In this document: piece by piece, positions 48,245 through 60,150 of the stretch
Numbering within the stretch: the first letter of the stretch is position 1
How the letters are laid out: each line of letters opens with the position of its first letter
From: Metellina segmentata
Lineage: Eukaryota > Arthropoda > Arachnida > Araneae > Tetragnathidae
Assembly (NCBI GenBank): GCA_947359465.1
Contig: OX375879.1
Location: forward strand, 92,492,578 to 92,556,577
Length of the DNA: 64,000 bases
Direction: 5' to 3'
The notes under the pieces: model-generated
What the model saw: only the letters and a program-made list of their open reading frames with translations
The model's database searches: none
What the model was told of the DNA's origin: nothing
Position numbers and translations under genes: made by a program

Positions 48245-48370
48245 TTAAAACACACGAGATTTCTGAGTTGTGTAGTATTGCTTTTCCTCGCAACACACAG
48301 TTAAATAACCACATGTATTAGAAGAAAGAATCGTAGGAATCCTTTTATCTGCCAAGAAGCTCTAAACACA
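48245..48370 (+). repeat. ~190-bp repeat family, single copy
   Basis: ACACGAGATTTCTGAGTTG, TAGTATTGCTTTTCCTCGCA and AAGAAAGAATCGTAGGAATC align to 45290-45407 (inverse) and 15900-16010. Confidence 0.65.
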
Positions 48371-48678
48371 GTTGGACGTCATGCGTGGAAAAAACTGCAG
48401 GTTATAAAACAAATATATATTTAAACCCCTTATATGGTTAAAGAGGGAATAAAGCATCAGTTTTTGTTTACTTCCAGAACAAAAAAAATCTTAAAGGAAC
48501 AAAGCCTTTATCATTTCTTAATTGTTTTTTCAATTATTTTCTTAAAGTAAATAGACATGAGGGTGTATCTTTTTTAGATATGTACGGACTTCGCGGACAC
48601 GAGGTACTCTAGTATTCTTTTCTGCTTCCGTGACATTTTTAATGTCTTTTTTCATTTCTACTTTGATTCCACTACTGT

Positions 48679-48997
48679 ATTCTGATGGTTAAGGCGTTTG
48701 CCTCTAGATCGGAAGGTTCCTGGTACGAATTCGGGTCAGTGCATAAATGTTTGTAAGCGTATGGTGTAAAGGCGGCTTGTGCACCTTAAATTCGTCATAG
48801 CCGAAAGGATTCACGTTGGATTGATGTGGAAGTTTGGGGAGTGGGGTTCTAGCTCTGGTGGTGCCTCATCATGTGACCGTGGTTCATAATTACGTGGCGA
48901 TGTCCTCGAACCTTTCCTTTAGGGGATTGATCCCGTACCGTCGTCAATAGCCCGTTGTGTTGTTCTAGTACGACGTTGGTTAAAGTTACTATTACCA
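48679..48997 (+). mobile_element. tRNA-derived SINE, family A, full length
   Basis: A box TGATGGTTAAGGCG and a B box with one change (GGTACGAATTCGG). Body and a TTACTATTACCATCC end. Duplication TCCACTACTGT (48668-48678) and TCCACTACTCT (48998-49008), one mismatch. Confidence 0.88.
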
Positions 48998-49139
48998 TCC
49001 ACTACTCTGTTCCCAATTCCTCCTTTAATTCCCTTTTCACGACGGTATTTACTAGACCTTCTCTTGCGTTTGGCGCAGCTTGGCCACGTGCCATCAACCC
49101 CAAAGTAACCTACCTAAAGTAAATAATCAATTATCGTAA

Positions 49140-49790
49140 TTACAACAATTTTCAAGATAGGTAATTAACTAACGTCACACTAGAGTAACACAACGGGCTA
49201 TTGGCGACGGTCCGGGATTAAACCGATGGGGTATCGGAGGACTATACCGTGTAATTTTGATCCATGGTCATATGATGAAATGACACCTGAAACTGACACT
49301 CCACACTACGCTAAAGTTAGGTAATGGTAATGGTAATTTTAGTTAACGTCGTACTAGAGCAACACATCGGGCTATTGACGACGGTCCAGAATCAGTCCCT
49401 TAAGGGAAATATTCGAGGACAACACCTCGTAATTTTGAACCACGGTCAGATGACGATGCAACACCTGAGCTGGCACCCCACTCTCCAAACTTCCACGCCA
49501 ACCCAACGCGAGGACTTTCGGCCACGACAGATTTAAGGTGCACCAACCGCCTCTACACCATACGTTTACAAACATCCATGCCCGGACCCGGATTCGAACC
49601 AGGAACCTTCCGATCTAGAGGCTAACACCTTAACCACTATACCGGTTGGTCGGCCGCTAAAGTTAGGACATTTGAGATTACGGCAGATTTAACGCCTATC
49701 AGTACCCATCCCCCCATGGACACGACGCTTTTGGGTTGGACGCCAACTCGCAACCATCCGTTTGATAATCCGCTACACTTTCAATGGAAC
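49140..49790 (-). mobile_element. Older family B SINE split by a younger family A SINE
   Basis: Tail side 49140-49321 (TAATTAACTAACGTCACACT, GACGGTCCGGGATTAAACC) and head side 49668-49790, ending TGGAACTACCACGGCC. The split falls in the GCCAACGTGAGG-equivalent part of the body. Net length is about 305 bp. Confidence 0.85.
49322..49654 (-). mobile_element. tRNA-derived SINE, family A, nested, full length
   Basis: Perfect 13-bp duplication CGCTAAAGTTAGG (49309-49321 and 49655-49667). Minus-strand head GCCGACCAACCGGTATAGTG with intact A box and B box (inverse of GGATTCGAACC at about 49590), the complete body and an ATTACC hexamer tail. The best preserved SINE in the window and likely the youngest. 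Confidence 0.95.
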
Positions 49791-49794
49791 TACC

Positions 49795-50605
49795 ACGGCC
49801 CTCCAAGAATTTTCTAAGGGAAAAATTCTAAAACCGCTAAATTTCGACTTCACAAAACTGCGTCCGAAAACCTCAGTTTTTCTCTCGTCACATACCACTT
49901 ACTTAAAATGTTCCGCATGAAGGCACTGAAAAGAGCCACGCAGGTGCCTGTTTTCCGTCTGGAACATTTATTAGATTTGATCTCTGGTGCTCCCCATGAA
50001 ATCTTATTAACATAAAGATGCACACACAGAACATCGCAGCATTAATTAGATTCCTGGAACAAGTATAAAGTAAAATTTCCCTCTTGAAATCAATACTATA
50101 GTTCAATGCTGGGGGGGGGGGGGGGGAGAAAATCAATTAGTCCCATCCAGTGAACTGAAACCTTACGAGATAAAAAGAATAAAGGACAGTCGCGAGCTGT
50201 AAGAAAGGTAAGGTTTTGGTATATTAAGGTTTCGTTTTGTTTTGAGATCGGTCGTATTGCCAGGGAAGACTAAGAAACTATATTGATTTGATTTTTTGAG
50301 TTTTCCGTAACTATACCTCTACACTGACTGCTTTATATAGCTATATTATACCATGTCGTTTAAAAAAGTAATTGGACTAAAATTGCGATAAAATCGAGTA
50401 TTTCAACATACCAGTCGAAAACATCTATCCGTATAAGGACATTGCCCGCCTCTATTCTTTCTTCTAGAGAAATATCACAATAAGATTATTTTTTAATAAA
50501 TTTTTTATTTAAAGGTAACACAAAACGTATATTTTATCATTTTAATTTTAATGCGTTGATATTGTGCATGAATTAGTAACGTTTGGGTTTTCTTTTTCAA
50601 ATATA
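49795..50605. other. No recognised feature; 16-bp poly-G run
   Basis: Mixed composition with a G16 run at 50111-50126. The 77-codon minus frame through it is not supported. Confidence 0.45.
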
Positions 50606-50613
50606 CTTCTTAA

Positions 50614-51400
50614 CCCTCCTGGAGGTCGTCTCGACTAGCAAAATTGGACATTAGCAAAACTAACCAGATTTTGATAACGTTGTTACAAAAGATTCGTAAT
50701 ATCTTTATAAGATATCTTATCATTAGCAAAACTTAACAAGATTTTGATAACGTCGTTATACAAAAGATGGGCAGTACCTTGATGAGATATTTTGTCATTA
50801 ACAAAACTAACCAGATTTTGATAACGTCGTTACAAAAGATGGGCAATACCTTGATGATATATCATATCATTAGCAAAACTGACCAGATTTTGATAACGTC
50901 GTTACAAAATATGGGCAATATCTTTATGAGATATTTTCTTCTTGGCAATGATCATATTTTGATAACGTCGTTACAAAAGATGGACTATACCTTGATGAGA
51001 TGTCTTGTCATTAACAAAACTGACCAGATTTTCATATAGTCGTTTGAAAAGATGGTCAATATCTTGATGAGATATCTTATCATTAGCAATGACCAGATTT
51101 TTATATCGTAGTTACAAAATATGGACAATATCTTGATGAGATATCTTATCATTAGCAAAACTGACCAGATTTTGATAAAGTCGTTACAAAATATGGGCAG
51201 TATCTTCATGAGATATTTTGTCATTAGCAATGACCACATTTTGAAAACGTCGTTACAAAAGATGGGCAATACCTTGATCGGATATCTTGAAATTAACAAA
51301 ACTAACAAGATTTGGATAACGTCGTTACACAATATGGGCAATATCTTGATGAGATATCTTGTCATTAGCAAAATTGGTTGAATCTTGACGGGGTCAAGAT
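50614..51400. repeat. ~72-75-bp tandem array of the TTAA palindrome family
   Basis: TTAA at 50610-50613 and left end CCCTCCTGGAGGTCGTCTCG. About ten units follow, each with GATGAGATATCTTGTCATTA, GCAAAACTGACCAGATTTTG and CGTCGTTACAAAA. Open frames of 86-128 codons occur on both strands because the unit lacks stops, so they are not evidence of genes. No right TTAA end was found. Confidence 0.9.
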
Positions 51401-51454
51401 ATCTTACAGAAACAACTTACCGATTAAAAATGTTTTAATTTGTATTCACTCTAA

Positions 51455-51850
51455 TGAGCGTTACGAGATTTTCAAACATTGTAGGATTGATTTTTGTCCG
51501 CAATACACATAATGACCAAGTAACCACAAAATTTTACTGTACAGTCTCTATTCCTTTTTAAATTAAAAATGAAATTATAAATATTTTGATAATGTTATAT
51601 TTCCTTACAAATGGATTACAATGTGGCAATGAACTTGTCATGTTACGAGATTTGCAAACAGTGTAGAACAGATTTTTGTCCACAATACACATAATGACCA
51701 AGTAACCACAAAATTTTACTGCACAGTCTCTATTCATTTTTAAATTAAAAATGAAATTATAAATATTTTGATAATGTTATATTCCCTTTCAAATGGATTA
51801 CAATATGGCAATGAATCTGTCATCAACATGAAAGCGAGCATTTAGTGTCT
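51455..51850 (+). repeat. ~190-bp repeat family, two tandem copies
   Basis: AATGACCAAGTAACCACAAA at 51511 recurs at 51703 (192 bp). Each copy starts GTTACGAGATTT and ends GGATTACAATRTGGCAATGA. It abuts the 50614-51400 array. Confidence 0.88.
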
Positions 51851-52082
51851 ACAAACAGATTTACAACGTCAGTTCATAAGTTTTTCTGTAAGTCGACGAA
51901 TTTATGCAATATCCTTGAAACTTTGGAAATTTATATCAATCATATTCTGGGAGTTTAATTCAAATAAAATATTTATGGGTTCAAAAAAATTCTAGTCTTT
52001 AATGGCCAAGACAGACAAATTAAAAAGGAGGTTAGTTGGAAATTTTATACAGTACCGATGCACGAGAAACCTTTACAGTTTG

Positions 52083-52373
52083 GGTGTCGGTAGACCGGTT
52101 GGAAGAGTACCGGATTACCAACCGGAGGGTTTCGAGTTCTAATCCAACCAAACACCATCGTCTACAAAGTGGGATGTTTCACGTTAAAACTATCGTTCCT
52201 TGAAAAGTTCTTGACCTGATGTGGAAGCTTGGAGAGTAGGATGGCAGCTCAATCATCATCTGACAGTGGTTCGAATTGACACGGTATTGTCATCTGTCCT
52301 TTCCCTTCGAGTTTGGATTCCAAATCGTCTCCAGTAGCCAGTTGTGTTGCTCCAGTGCGACGTTAATTAAAAT
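52083..52373 (+). mobile_element. tRNA-derived SINE, family B, full length
   Basis: Head with GTAGACCGGTTGGAAGAGTA and B box GAGTTCTAATCC, shared body (GTGGAAGCTTGGAGAG) and GTTGCTCCAGTGCGACGTTA end. Confidence 0.87.
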
Positions 52374-52429
52374 AGTTGTCTATCTTTAGTTTATTTTTGG
52401 GTCCTGATGGTGGTGAACTTTATGTTTAT

Positions 52430-53415
52430 CCGGAATAGCTACTTAATAGAGATATACCATAACAAAGTATCATACTATTATTGAAGATATTTTAAAGCTT
52501 GCTGTTTTAAGACAATCAATCCAACTCAGATGAAAAAAATGAAAGCAATACATCAAAATAAAACAAATCCATCAAATTACTTTATAAGCTATAATTATTT
52601 AAATCTTCTCGGAGTGTGTGAAATGTGGAACACGCGTGGTTGGCACTCTAAGATGGATTAAGGCCACAATTGTTTATCCATTTCTTAATACAGATAAACT
52701 ATAACAAAATAATGTAAGATTATTGAAGATATTTTAAAGCTTGCTTATTTAAAACAATCAATCCAAATCAAATGAAAAAAGAAAGCAATACATCAAAATA
52801 AAACAAATCCATCAAAATACTTTATAAGCCATAATTATTTAAGATTGTGTGAAATGCGTACACACTGAATATGCGTGGTCGACACTCAAGGAGGGAACAG
52901 TGCTACGATTGTTTATACATTTCTTAGTAGAGATATACCATAACAAAGCATCATACTATTATTGAAGATATTTTAAAGCTTGCTGTTTTAAGACAATCAA
53001 TCCAACTCAGATGAAAAAAATGAAAGCAATACATCAAAATAAAACAAATCCATCAAATTACTTTATAAGCTATAATTATTTAAATCTTCTCGGAGTGTGT
53101 GAAATGTGGAACACGCGTGGTTGGCACTCTAAGATGGATTAAGGCCACAATTGTTCATACATTTCTTAATAGAGATAAACCATAACAAAGTATTGGATGA
53201 TTATTGAAGATATTTTAAAGCTTGCTTACTTAAGACAATCAACCCAACCCAAATGAAAAAAAGAAAGCACAATACATCAAAATAAAACAAATCCATCAAA
53301 ATACTTTACAAGCCATAATATTTCAATCTTTTAAGGTTGTGCGAAATGCGTCCATACTGGATATGCGTGGTCGGCACTCTAGGAGGGAACAGTGCCACGA
53401 TTGTTTATCCATTTC
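52430..53415. repeat. ~240-bp tandem array with dimeric (A-B-A-B) order
   Basis: TTGAAGATATTTTAAAGCTT occurs at 52481, 52723, 52962 and 53204. Copies 1 and 3 share CTTCTCGGAGTGTGTGAAAT and GGTTGGCACTCTAAGATGG. Copies 2 and 4 share GTGTGAAATGCGT-like and GGAGGGAACAGTGC. So the repeating unit is about 481 bp. The last unit runs directly into island 10. Confidence 0.92.
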
Positions 53416-53419
53416 TTAA

Positions 53420-53880
53420 TGGAGACAAAACATTCCCCCTCCACTCGCGGCCGTCTTTTTTCCTGCCTCCGGTCGCAGGCGGCTAATTCGATTGCCAGGC
53501 CACCCACTTTGTCAATTGACTTATCTCGCATTTCATGGCTGGCCTGGCCTCTGATTCGGCTACGTGAGCCTGGGTCGCATCACTGCCAGCGGGACAGATT
53601 GACGGCCACGACGATTAGAGAATTAAATGACGCCTCCTCCCCTCTTCACTTCGCTTCCACTCGCATCGGCCATTTAGATAATGCGCAACATTCATCTGGT
53701 GGCGGTGGAAGACGTGTCGTTCGGAGTGGAGAGAGAAGCAAAACGCTTATCGAAGATTTAAAAAAAAAACCAGGACAATTGTTTGTTCTGGAGCAGCGGA
53801 TGAGGGTCTTGTGAGGGGTTCCCAGTTAGAAAATTATGTCGCACCCCGGGCAAGAAAAGTGACGCAACTCAAAATTGCAG
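53420..53880. other. Unique-sequence island 10
   Basis: GC-rich, with GCGGCTAATTCGATTGCC, the palindrome GTCAATTGAC (53511-53520), GGCTGGCCTGGCC and several TAAT/ATTA words. A 140-codon plus frame (53392-53814) begins in the satellite and has no domain. The clustered short motifs look enhancer-like. Confidence 0.4.
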
Positions 53881-54179
53881 AATTTGAGAAACATCAACTT
53901 AAAGGATACTATAAAAATTATCGAAATAGTATAAGCTTCTTTTAAATTTTAGGTAAGTATTTGTGTCTTTAAATTCTATTATATTCTGTAGAATAGCACT
54001 ATAACACGCAGGAGCACCTCATATATATTTTTCAATGACATAACATCAAAATTTTTATTTTTTGACTCGTGTCACTTTTTTTGCCAAGATGCGATGTGTG
54101 CACCATAACGTACAGATTGTTTTTACAGTTGACTTTTCCTTTTCCAAAACTGAAATCCGATCTTAAGAAAGGATTCTGG

Positions 54180-54508
54180 GGTAATGGTAATTTTAGTTAA
54201 CGTCGGACTAGAGCAACACAACGGATTATTGACGACGGTCCGGGATCAGTCCCTTTAGGGAAATATCCAAGGACAACACCTTGTAATTTTGAACCGCGGT
54301 CAGATGACGAGGCAACACCTGATCTGGCACCCCACTCTCCAAACTTCCACACCAACCCAACGTGAGGACTTTCGGCCACGACAGATTTAAGGTGCACCAG
54401 CCGCCTCTACACCATACGTTTACAAATATCCATGCCCTGGCCCGGATTCGAACCAAGAACCTTCCGATCTAAAGGCTAACACCTTAGCCACTATACCGGT
54501 TGGTCGGC
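54180..54508 (-). mobile_element. tRNA-derived SINE, family A, full length
   Basis: Duplication GGATTCTGG (54171-54179 and 54509-54517). ATTACC-type tail side GGTAATGGTAATTTTAG, complete body, B box (inverse of GGATTCGAACC) and head ACTATACCGGTTGGTCGGC. Confidence 0.93.
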
Positions 54509-54519
54509 GGATTCTGGTA

Positions 54520-55785
54520 CTTCTGAAGCAAAGGCATAGTGAAGGGATCAAATGGTAATTTGATTCCAATGTGGTGTCGACGCCCCAAAACAGCACGAAT
54601 CGTTCACAAGAAGACAACCAACAGCTAATATATTTAAGTTCTTATTATTCCAAAAAATACATTAAAAATGGAAACAGTATTTACAACATCATATTAATTT
54701 CATAACACCGATACATAAATGTATGTATCTCACAGTGCAGCGCGGGAACCAGCCTCATCCGCTGCTTCTGGCTCTCTCTCCCTTTAACCGTCGTCTCCAA
54801 CGTCTCTCCGCAGTCTAAAATTGACCCAACGGTAAAAGTCAAAAACCAATCGGAGATCATCTGGACGAACGCCACCTGTTCTTCTCACGTCGTTGTAAGA
54901 ACAGCTGACGCCAGACAGTAAAAAACCAGAATATATTCGGTATTCCGATGACACAATGGAGTGGGCACATGCCCTGCAAGTGACCCTTCGTAAAGGTCAA
55001 GCGCAACGGAGTTTCTCACCATGTCACACCACCTTGAATCTTATCTCTGAATTGTTCGTGAATATTTTTTGTCTCAGCGGTAATAATTCTACTAAAGTTA
55101 AACAATAAAATACTTTTTGCTATGGAGGATCATATTTACATTAGTTCGTTGTAACTCCGTGTGTTCGCCTGCTTCGCTATCAACCTGAGTTTGTTATTTA
55201 GAAACAAAATGTAGTGTAAGATAGGAACCATAGCACTCATCTTAGACAACTTTTAAAGGGTAGAAGCTTTCGATTTTGAAATTCAGAGAACATTTATTTT
55301 CCTGTTTGTATGTATCGATTTCCTCCTTAAGGTGTCCAATAGGAGTAATATGGCTCCTATATTACACTACATTTTGTTGCTAAATAACAACGCCTATTGC
55401 TTGAAAGTGCTGCTAAACTCTCGTTTAATAGAAGCTTCTTTAACAATTCAATAGGATGTTTAATAGTTCTTGGTCAAGATATTGCTAGTTCGTAAACTGC
55501 AACTAAACAAAACGCCTTATGGCGTTAAAATACGAGAAATGTAGCTGATCTACTATAATATCTAGAAATACTAGAAAATCTGGAAATCTAAATACTAGAA
55601 AATCTGGCTGACATTTTAACACCTAAGAAAACAAAACATTATAATTTATTTTTATCGTTCTCAAGACTAATCATGATTGCTTTAACAGAATATCTCCATG
55701 AAATTCTATAATATAAATAACCAGGTCTAAAATTACTGCAACACCAATAAATTTGATACAGTGGTTCTTAGATTATAGCATTAAA
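54520..55785. other. No recognised feature
   Basis: A short GC-richer patch at 54720-55020 (possible small island), otherwise AT-rich. GGAGTAATATGGCTCC near 55342 is a small inverted pair. No domain-bearing frame. Confidence 0.4.
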
Positions 55786-55790
55786 TTTTT

Positions 55791-55985
55791 TTGTGGCCTC
55801 AAATATCCTCACGTTGGTGTGGTGTTGAAGTTTGGAGAGTGGGTTGCCAGCTCAGATAGTGGCCTCGTCCTCTGACCGTGGTTAAAAATTACGCGGTACA
55901 GTCCTGTTATCTTTCTCTTCGTGATTGATTCTGGACTGTTGTCAATTGCTCATTGTCTTGCTCCAGAGCAACGTTAATTAAGAAC
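55791..55985 (+). mobile_element. SINE body and tail, 5'-truncated
   Basis: TTGTGGCCTCAAATATCCTC, TTGAAGTTTGGAGAGTGGG and CCAGAGCAACGTTAATTAAG, then an AACC-type tail. Confidence 0.82.
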
Positions 55986-56064
55986 CAACCAACCTTAAAC
56001 TATTGCCATATTAACAACTAATATCATCTTCACATTTTCTAAATTATTTCGTATAGATCATTAT

Positions 56065-56165
56065 CCTTTCTAAGTAAACTCCGCGTTCTACATCGTCGTT
56101 CGTACATAACCCCATGTCATCCACGTAGTATCCTAAAGTCTTTATTTATGAAAATAATTCATTAA
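56065..56165. repeat. Decayed duplicate of the island 11 edge
   Basis: CCTTTCTAAGTAAACTCCGCG, CTACATCGTCGTTCGT, CCTAAAGTC and ATGAAAATAATTCATTA align in order with 56406-56525. Confidence 0.65.
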
Positions 56166-56399
56166 TTTAACTACAAGAACGAATACCTTATAGAGGCTAT
56201 TTAATATTCCAAAATAAACTTTAGAACTACTGTTATCTGTTCCAAAACCTAATCATTTTCTGTTTACCAGATTTTCTCGATAAATTGTACCATATAAATA
56301 GTCTGGACGATATTGCCTGTATCAGGATGTAGCTTCTGTGAATTTGTGACCGGAACCCCTTTAAGGCCGTAGGAATTAATATCTTCTAAAAGTTTTGGA

Positions 56400-57170
56400 A
56401 ATCCTTTCGTATCCTTTCTAAGCAACCCCCGCGTGCTACATCGCCATTCGTGCCTCAAACCCAAAATCCCGTCTCATCCGTTCAGTTTCCTAAAGTCGTC
56501 ACTTATGAAAAATATTCATTACCATTCTTTTCGGAAAAGACGAGTTTCTGCAAATTCTCCAAATAGTTTTTCAGCGGCGCTTAGTAAATGAGCCCCGAGG
56601 CCAAAAATCTAATTATATTTTTTCTCCACTTCAGTTCAGGACTCCAATTAATTATTTCTCAACTGCTGGAATCTTCCAGGACGAGTTGGAATCTTTCGAA
56701 ATCGTGACACCGTTAGACGTGACGCTTACTGAGATGGGAGGAAAGGTTTTTTTTAATCTCTCTCTTTCCCTCCCTTTGTCCCTCACCACCCCCTTTTTAC
56801 AAAACTGTGACAAAAATACCAACTCCTCTCTCTCTCTCTCAAGATGGAATAGCTTTATTAATGATTCCAGCAGAAGGAGAAGAATGAATTTCCTTTGCTT
56901 AAAATCTCGCCTTCCTTGTCACTCGCAAAGTTATAAAGTATGGTTTTTAATTTAATTTATACACCTTTTAATGCCGACTTCGGCTTCTGCTCGCTAAATA
57001 TGCTACGTGTGAGTGGAGAAGAGCTCTCGCTTCGTTTTTAATATTAATTTAAAATTTAAAACATTCCATCAAGGTTGTAAGTGGCGGCGGTTATCTCTTC
57101 GAGAATTAAAATGGAGTGAATTGAAATGACGTGTGAATGGGGTATTCTGGAACTGGAAGGTATGAATGTC
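56400..57170. other. Unique-sequence island 11
   Basis: GC-richer DNA with CAACCCCCGCGTGCTACATC, a (CT)n run at about 56827-56841 and CTCGCTAAATATGC. An 89-codon frame lacks domains. Its left edge is duplicated at 56065-56165. Confidence 0.38.
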
Positions 57171-57320
57171 CTTCATCCCCGCTAATCATTAGATCTACTA
57201 GTTTGTTTATCTCAGCAGCTCCACTTGTGTTCCTAAACTGTCCTGGTATGTTTGACACTGACTTTTCAATGCATCTTTGCGTCCATGTTTGCTCCTACAG
57301 TTAACTCTGACACCTCCCCT

Positions 57321-58094
57321 TCTCGTCCCTTATCCAACACCCTATATCTATTGTTCTAAATTTATTCACAATTCTTAATCTACGTTCTGTTCAATAGAAT
57401 TTTGAATCGGGAGATAAAGGGCTTAGGGCCCAGAAGCTTCCAATAAATTCACACTCTTCCATGTGGGTGTTCGAGTGGCCGTGCGATGAATCTGACTGAT
57501 TCGTGTTCTTTTTCAGAACAGCACCCAACATTTCGTATTCTTTATTGTATCAGAACACAGACACTGTCGTACATCGATGTTCGTCTACTAGAACAGTAGT
57601 AATCAATCATGGTAATATTTATAACTGTTGGTATTTTTGGTCACAATTCTCATCATTCGGTTTCAAAGAATATATATTAAGTATTCGTTACAGTATTCAA
57701 AGTTGTTAGTATTATTGGTCAGAATTCACATCATTCGCATAGGTTTCAAAAAGTATAGTAGATTTATCTGTCATTATAATGTTTGAAGTTGTTACTAGTG
57801 CTCACAACTCACATCTTCTCGTCCCTTATCCAACATCCTTTTTCTATTGTTCTAAATTTATTCAGAATTCTTAATCTACGTTCTGTTCAATAGAGTTTTG
57901 AACCGGGAGATAGAGGGCTTAGAGCCCAGAAGCTTTCAATAAATTCACCCTATTCCATGTTGGTGTTATAGTGACCGTGCGGGGAATCTGACTAATTCGT
58001 GTTCTTTATCAGAACAGCACCCAGCATTTCATGTTCTTGATCGTATCAGAACACAGCACTGTCGTACATCGATGTTCGTCTACTAGAACAGTAG
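57321..58094. repeat. A-B-A' structure: 279-bp direct repeats around a satellite fragment
   Basis: A (57321-57599) and A' (57817-58094) both run from TCTCGTCCCTTATCCAACA to CGTCTACTAGAACAGTAG with scattered differences. The middle B (57600-57816) is a near copy of 62227-62447 in the 78-bp array. A has no TG/CA ends, primer site or RT frame, so an LTR reading is not supported. Confidence 0.85.
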
Positions 58095-60150
58095 CAACCA
58101 CAACACAAGAACAACTGTTCTTATAACCTATCTGTGTTCGTAACCACCTGTCGGGAGATCGTTACATTGGTTCTGCCATCGTGTGTCAGAATGCGTAGAA
58201 AGGGGTTGGTGTAATTGCGTATACGATGTTGCAGACACCGCTTTAATTCAAGCGAATCATGCCTGTTGTTTTTTAGACATGGTTCTGCATCCGCTGGCTG
58301 TATACTTCGTTGAGTTTTTAAGGGGGTCCGGGACACAAAAATCGTCAAATTTTCGATTTTTTTTTTAATTATTATTTTAAGAAAAATTCTCTGTGTTTTT
58401 CTCCTTAAAATGACGTCTAAATCATGTTTCTGTCTTAATAAGAACTAGAGGTATGGTAATTTTTGTGGTGCGTTGTTTTTAAAATCTAACACTCTTGACA
58501 GTTGTTGTCATGACAACAACATCTGTCTTTAAAACCTTAAATGCATTTTTCTCCATGATACATTTTTTCAAGATTTCCTGTATTCAAATTGCTATTAGTC
58601 GAAAACCGATAAAGTTTAAAGGTTGAAATTTGGAATATATCTTTTTCAAACATTATACTTTAATTTTGATTCAGCAAATTTAAAACAAATATTTACTTTT
58701 AAAAATATGACTTTTAAAAAAAAGTACCTTAAAATTTTCAAACATTTTCATTCAAATATTTTTTATTAAATCAATATTTTTTAAATTGCTGAATCGAAAT
58801 TAAAGTTTTTAAATTTGTGAAAAATTTACTGCAAGAATTTTGAAAATTGATCAAGAATATTTTGAGTTTTAGCAATTGAAAATGACACCTCTTTTTTCAA
58901 AAAATTTTAATTTAAAATTTTTTTTAACTTTTGGAAAATTGAACTGTTAAATGTACACTTTAGGTAACGGCACTTTAATAGTTTTACTGTGAAAATTTTA
59001 ATGACACGATACTGAATTTTTACGGTCGATATTTTTATGTGTTCTATTTAAAACTGTTATTATTTTTCTTGTGACTATGTGTTTATAATATATTGAAGTA
59101 TAATTTTTGGTTTTCTGTCTCAGCAGGTGACTTTGGCACCGGGAACGGAGAATGAACAAAGTAAATATAGTAACTACTTTTAAAAATTCATTATACTTAG
59201 CATTAAATAAACATTCAAAATTAGATAAACTTTTTGTCCTTTAGAATATTTAAAAAGTCTTCTCATTTTGTTCCTAAATTAAAAAATGTTTTCCTATTTT
59301 TTATTCATTTCAATTCCAACTACCTTCTGCGATAATTTCAAATTAATTTCAAGTTCATGTCTTGTTATAATTACTTTTGATAATTGAGCAATTAATTCAT
59401 TGTTTATTTTCTTTCTGCATGATTCTCTTATTACAAATTTAAATTACATTTTAAATATTTTAATTGTAACAATCTTGATCATAACAATTATTTAATTTAT
59501 TTAGAGTCTAACCGTACAATAGTGTCCTTCGTTACCAGTGAAATAATTTAAGTGCTTTCTGAAATCATTTTGAGAAAGTATGTAAGTTTCCCAGTTTTAA
59601 GTATAAATTGCGATTCTCTGTAGGTAATAATATCTGAGTTACTGAGATAATATCTGAGATAAGTTAGTGAGCATGTACGAATATAAAAAAGAAAGTGGGC
59701 TCTTTTTTAAAATCCATTGATTTCTTCAAATCAATTAATTTCAATGTTCATTCACAACGTTAGCTCGACATTTTCTTTAAATTTGTAATTTGTTTGTTTA
59801 CAACATTGTCTCGACTTTTCTGCATTAAATTGATTATAATTTGTTCATCAATATCATCTCGACTTTACCTTCAGTTATTTGTAAATTGCTCATTCGCAAT
59901 ACTAAATCTAATGGATAATAAACATAAAGCATAATATTACAAATTGTTATACGCTAGTTTTTATCGAAAATAAAATATATCCAACTATAATACCTTAGGT
60001 TCCCTTGAAATTGACTCGTGTTTTTAATAAGTTTTAACAAAAACGATAAACGTGAAACTTGAATTTTTAGCTTCTTAAAACACCGTAATTATTTTTATTC
60101 GTCTAGAAATACGAAGAATAAACCCAATTTAATTTTTCTACCGGTTTTTG
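58095..60150. other. AT-rich stretch with TTAAGGGGGTC and hairpins
   Basis: TTAAGGGGGTCCGGGAC starts at 58318, matching 8821. A perfect 20-bp palindrome GTTGTTGTCATGACAACAAC lies at 58501-58520. Inverted arms CTTTAATTTTGATTCAGC (58658-) and its near-complement (ending 58805) follow. It may be a decayed foldback or TTAA-type element; the right end is not visible. The rest is AT-rich without frames. Confidence 0.4.

Noticed and set aside
50767..51381. Overlapping 90-128 codon frames on both strands
   Set aside because: By-product of a stop-free ~75-bp tandem unit.
53392..53814. 140-codon plus frame over island 10
   Set aside because: It starts inside the adjoining satellite, has no recognisable domain and no sign of splice or start context. 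The GC-rich base composition alone can keep a frame open.
57321..58094. LTR retrotransposon with 279-bp LTRs
   Set aside because: The repeats lack TG/CA ends, primer-binding site and polypurine tract, and the centre is satellite DNA with no gag or pol.
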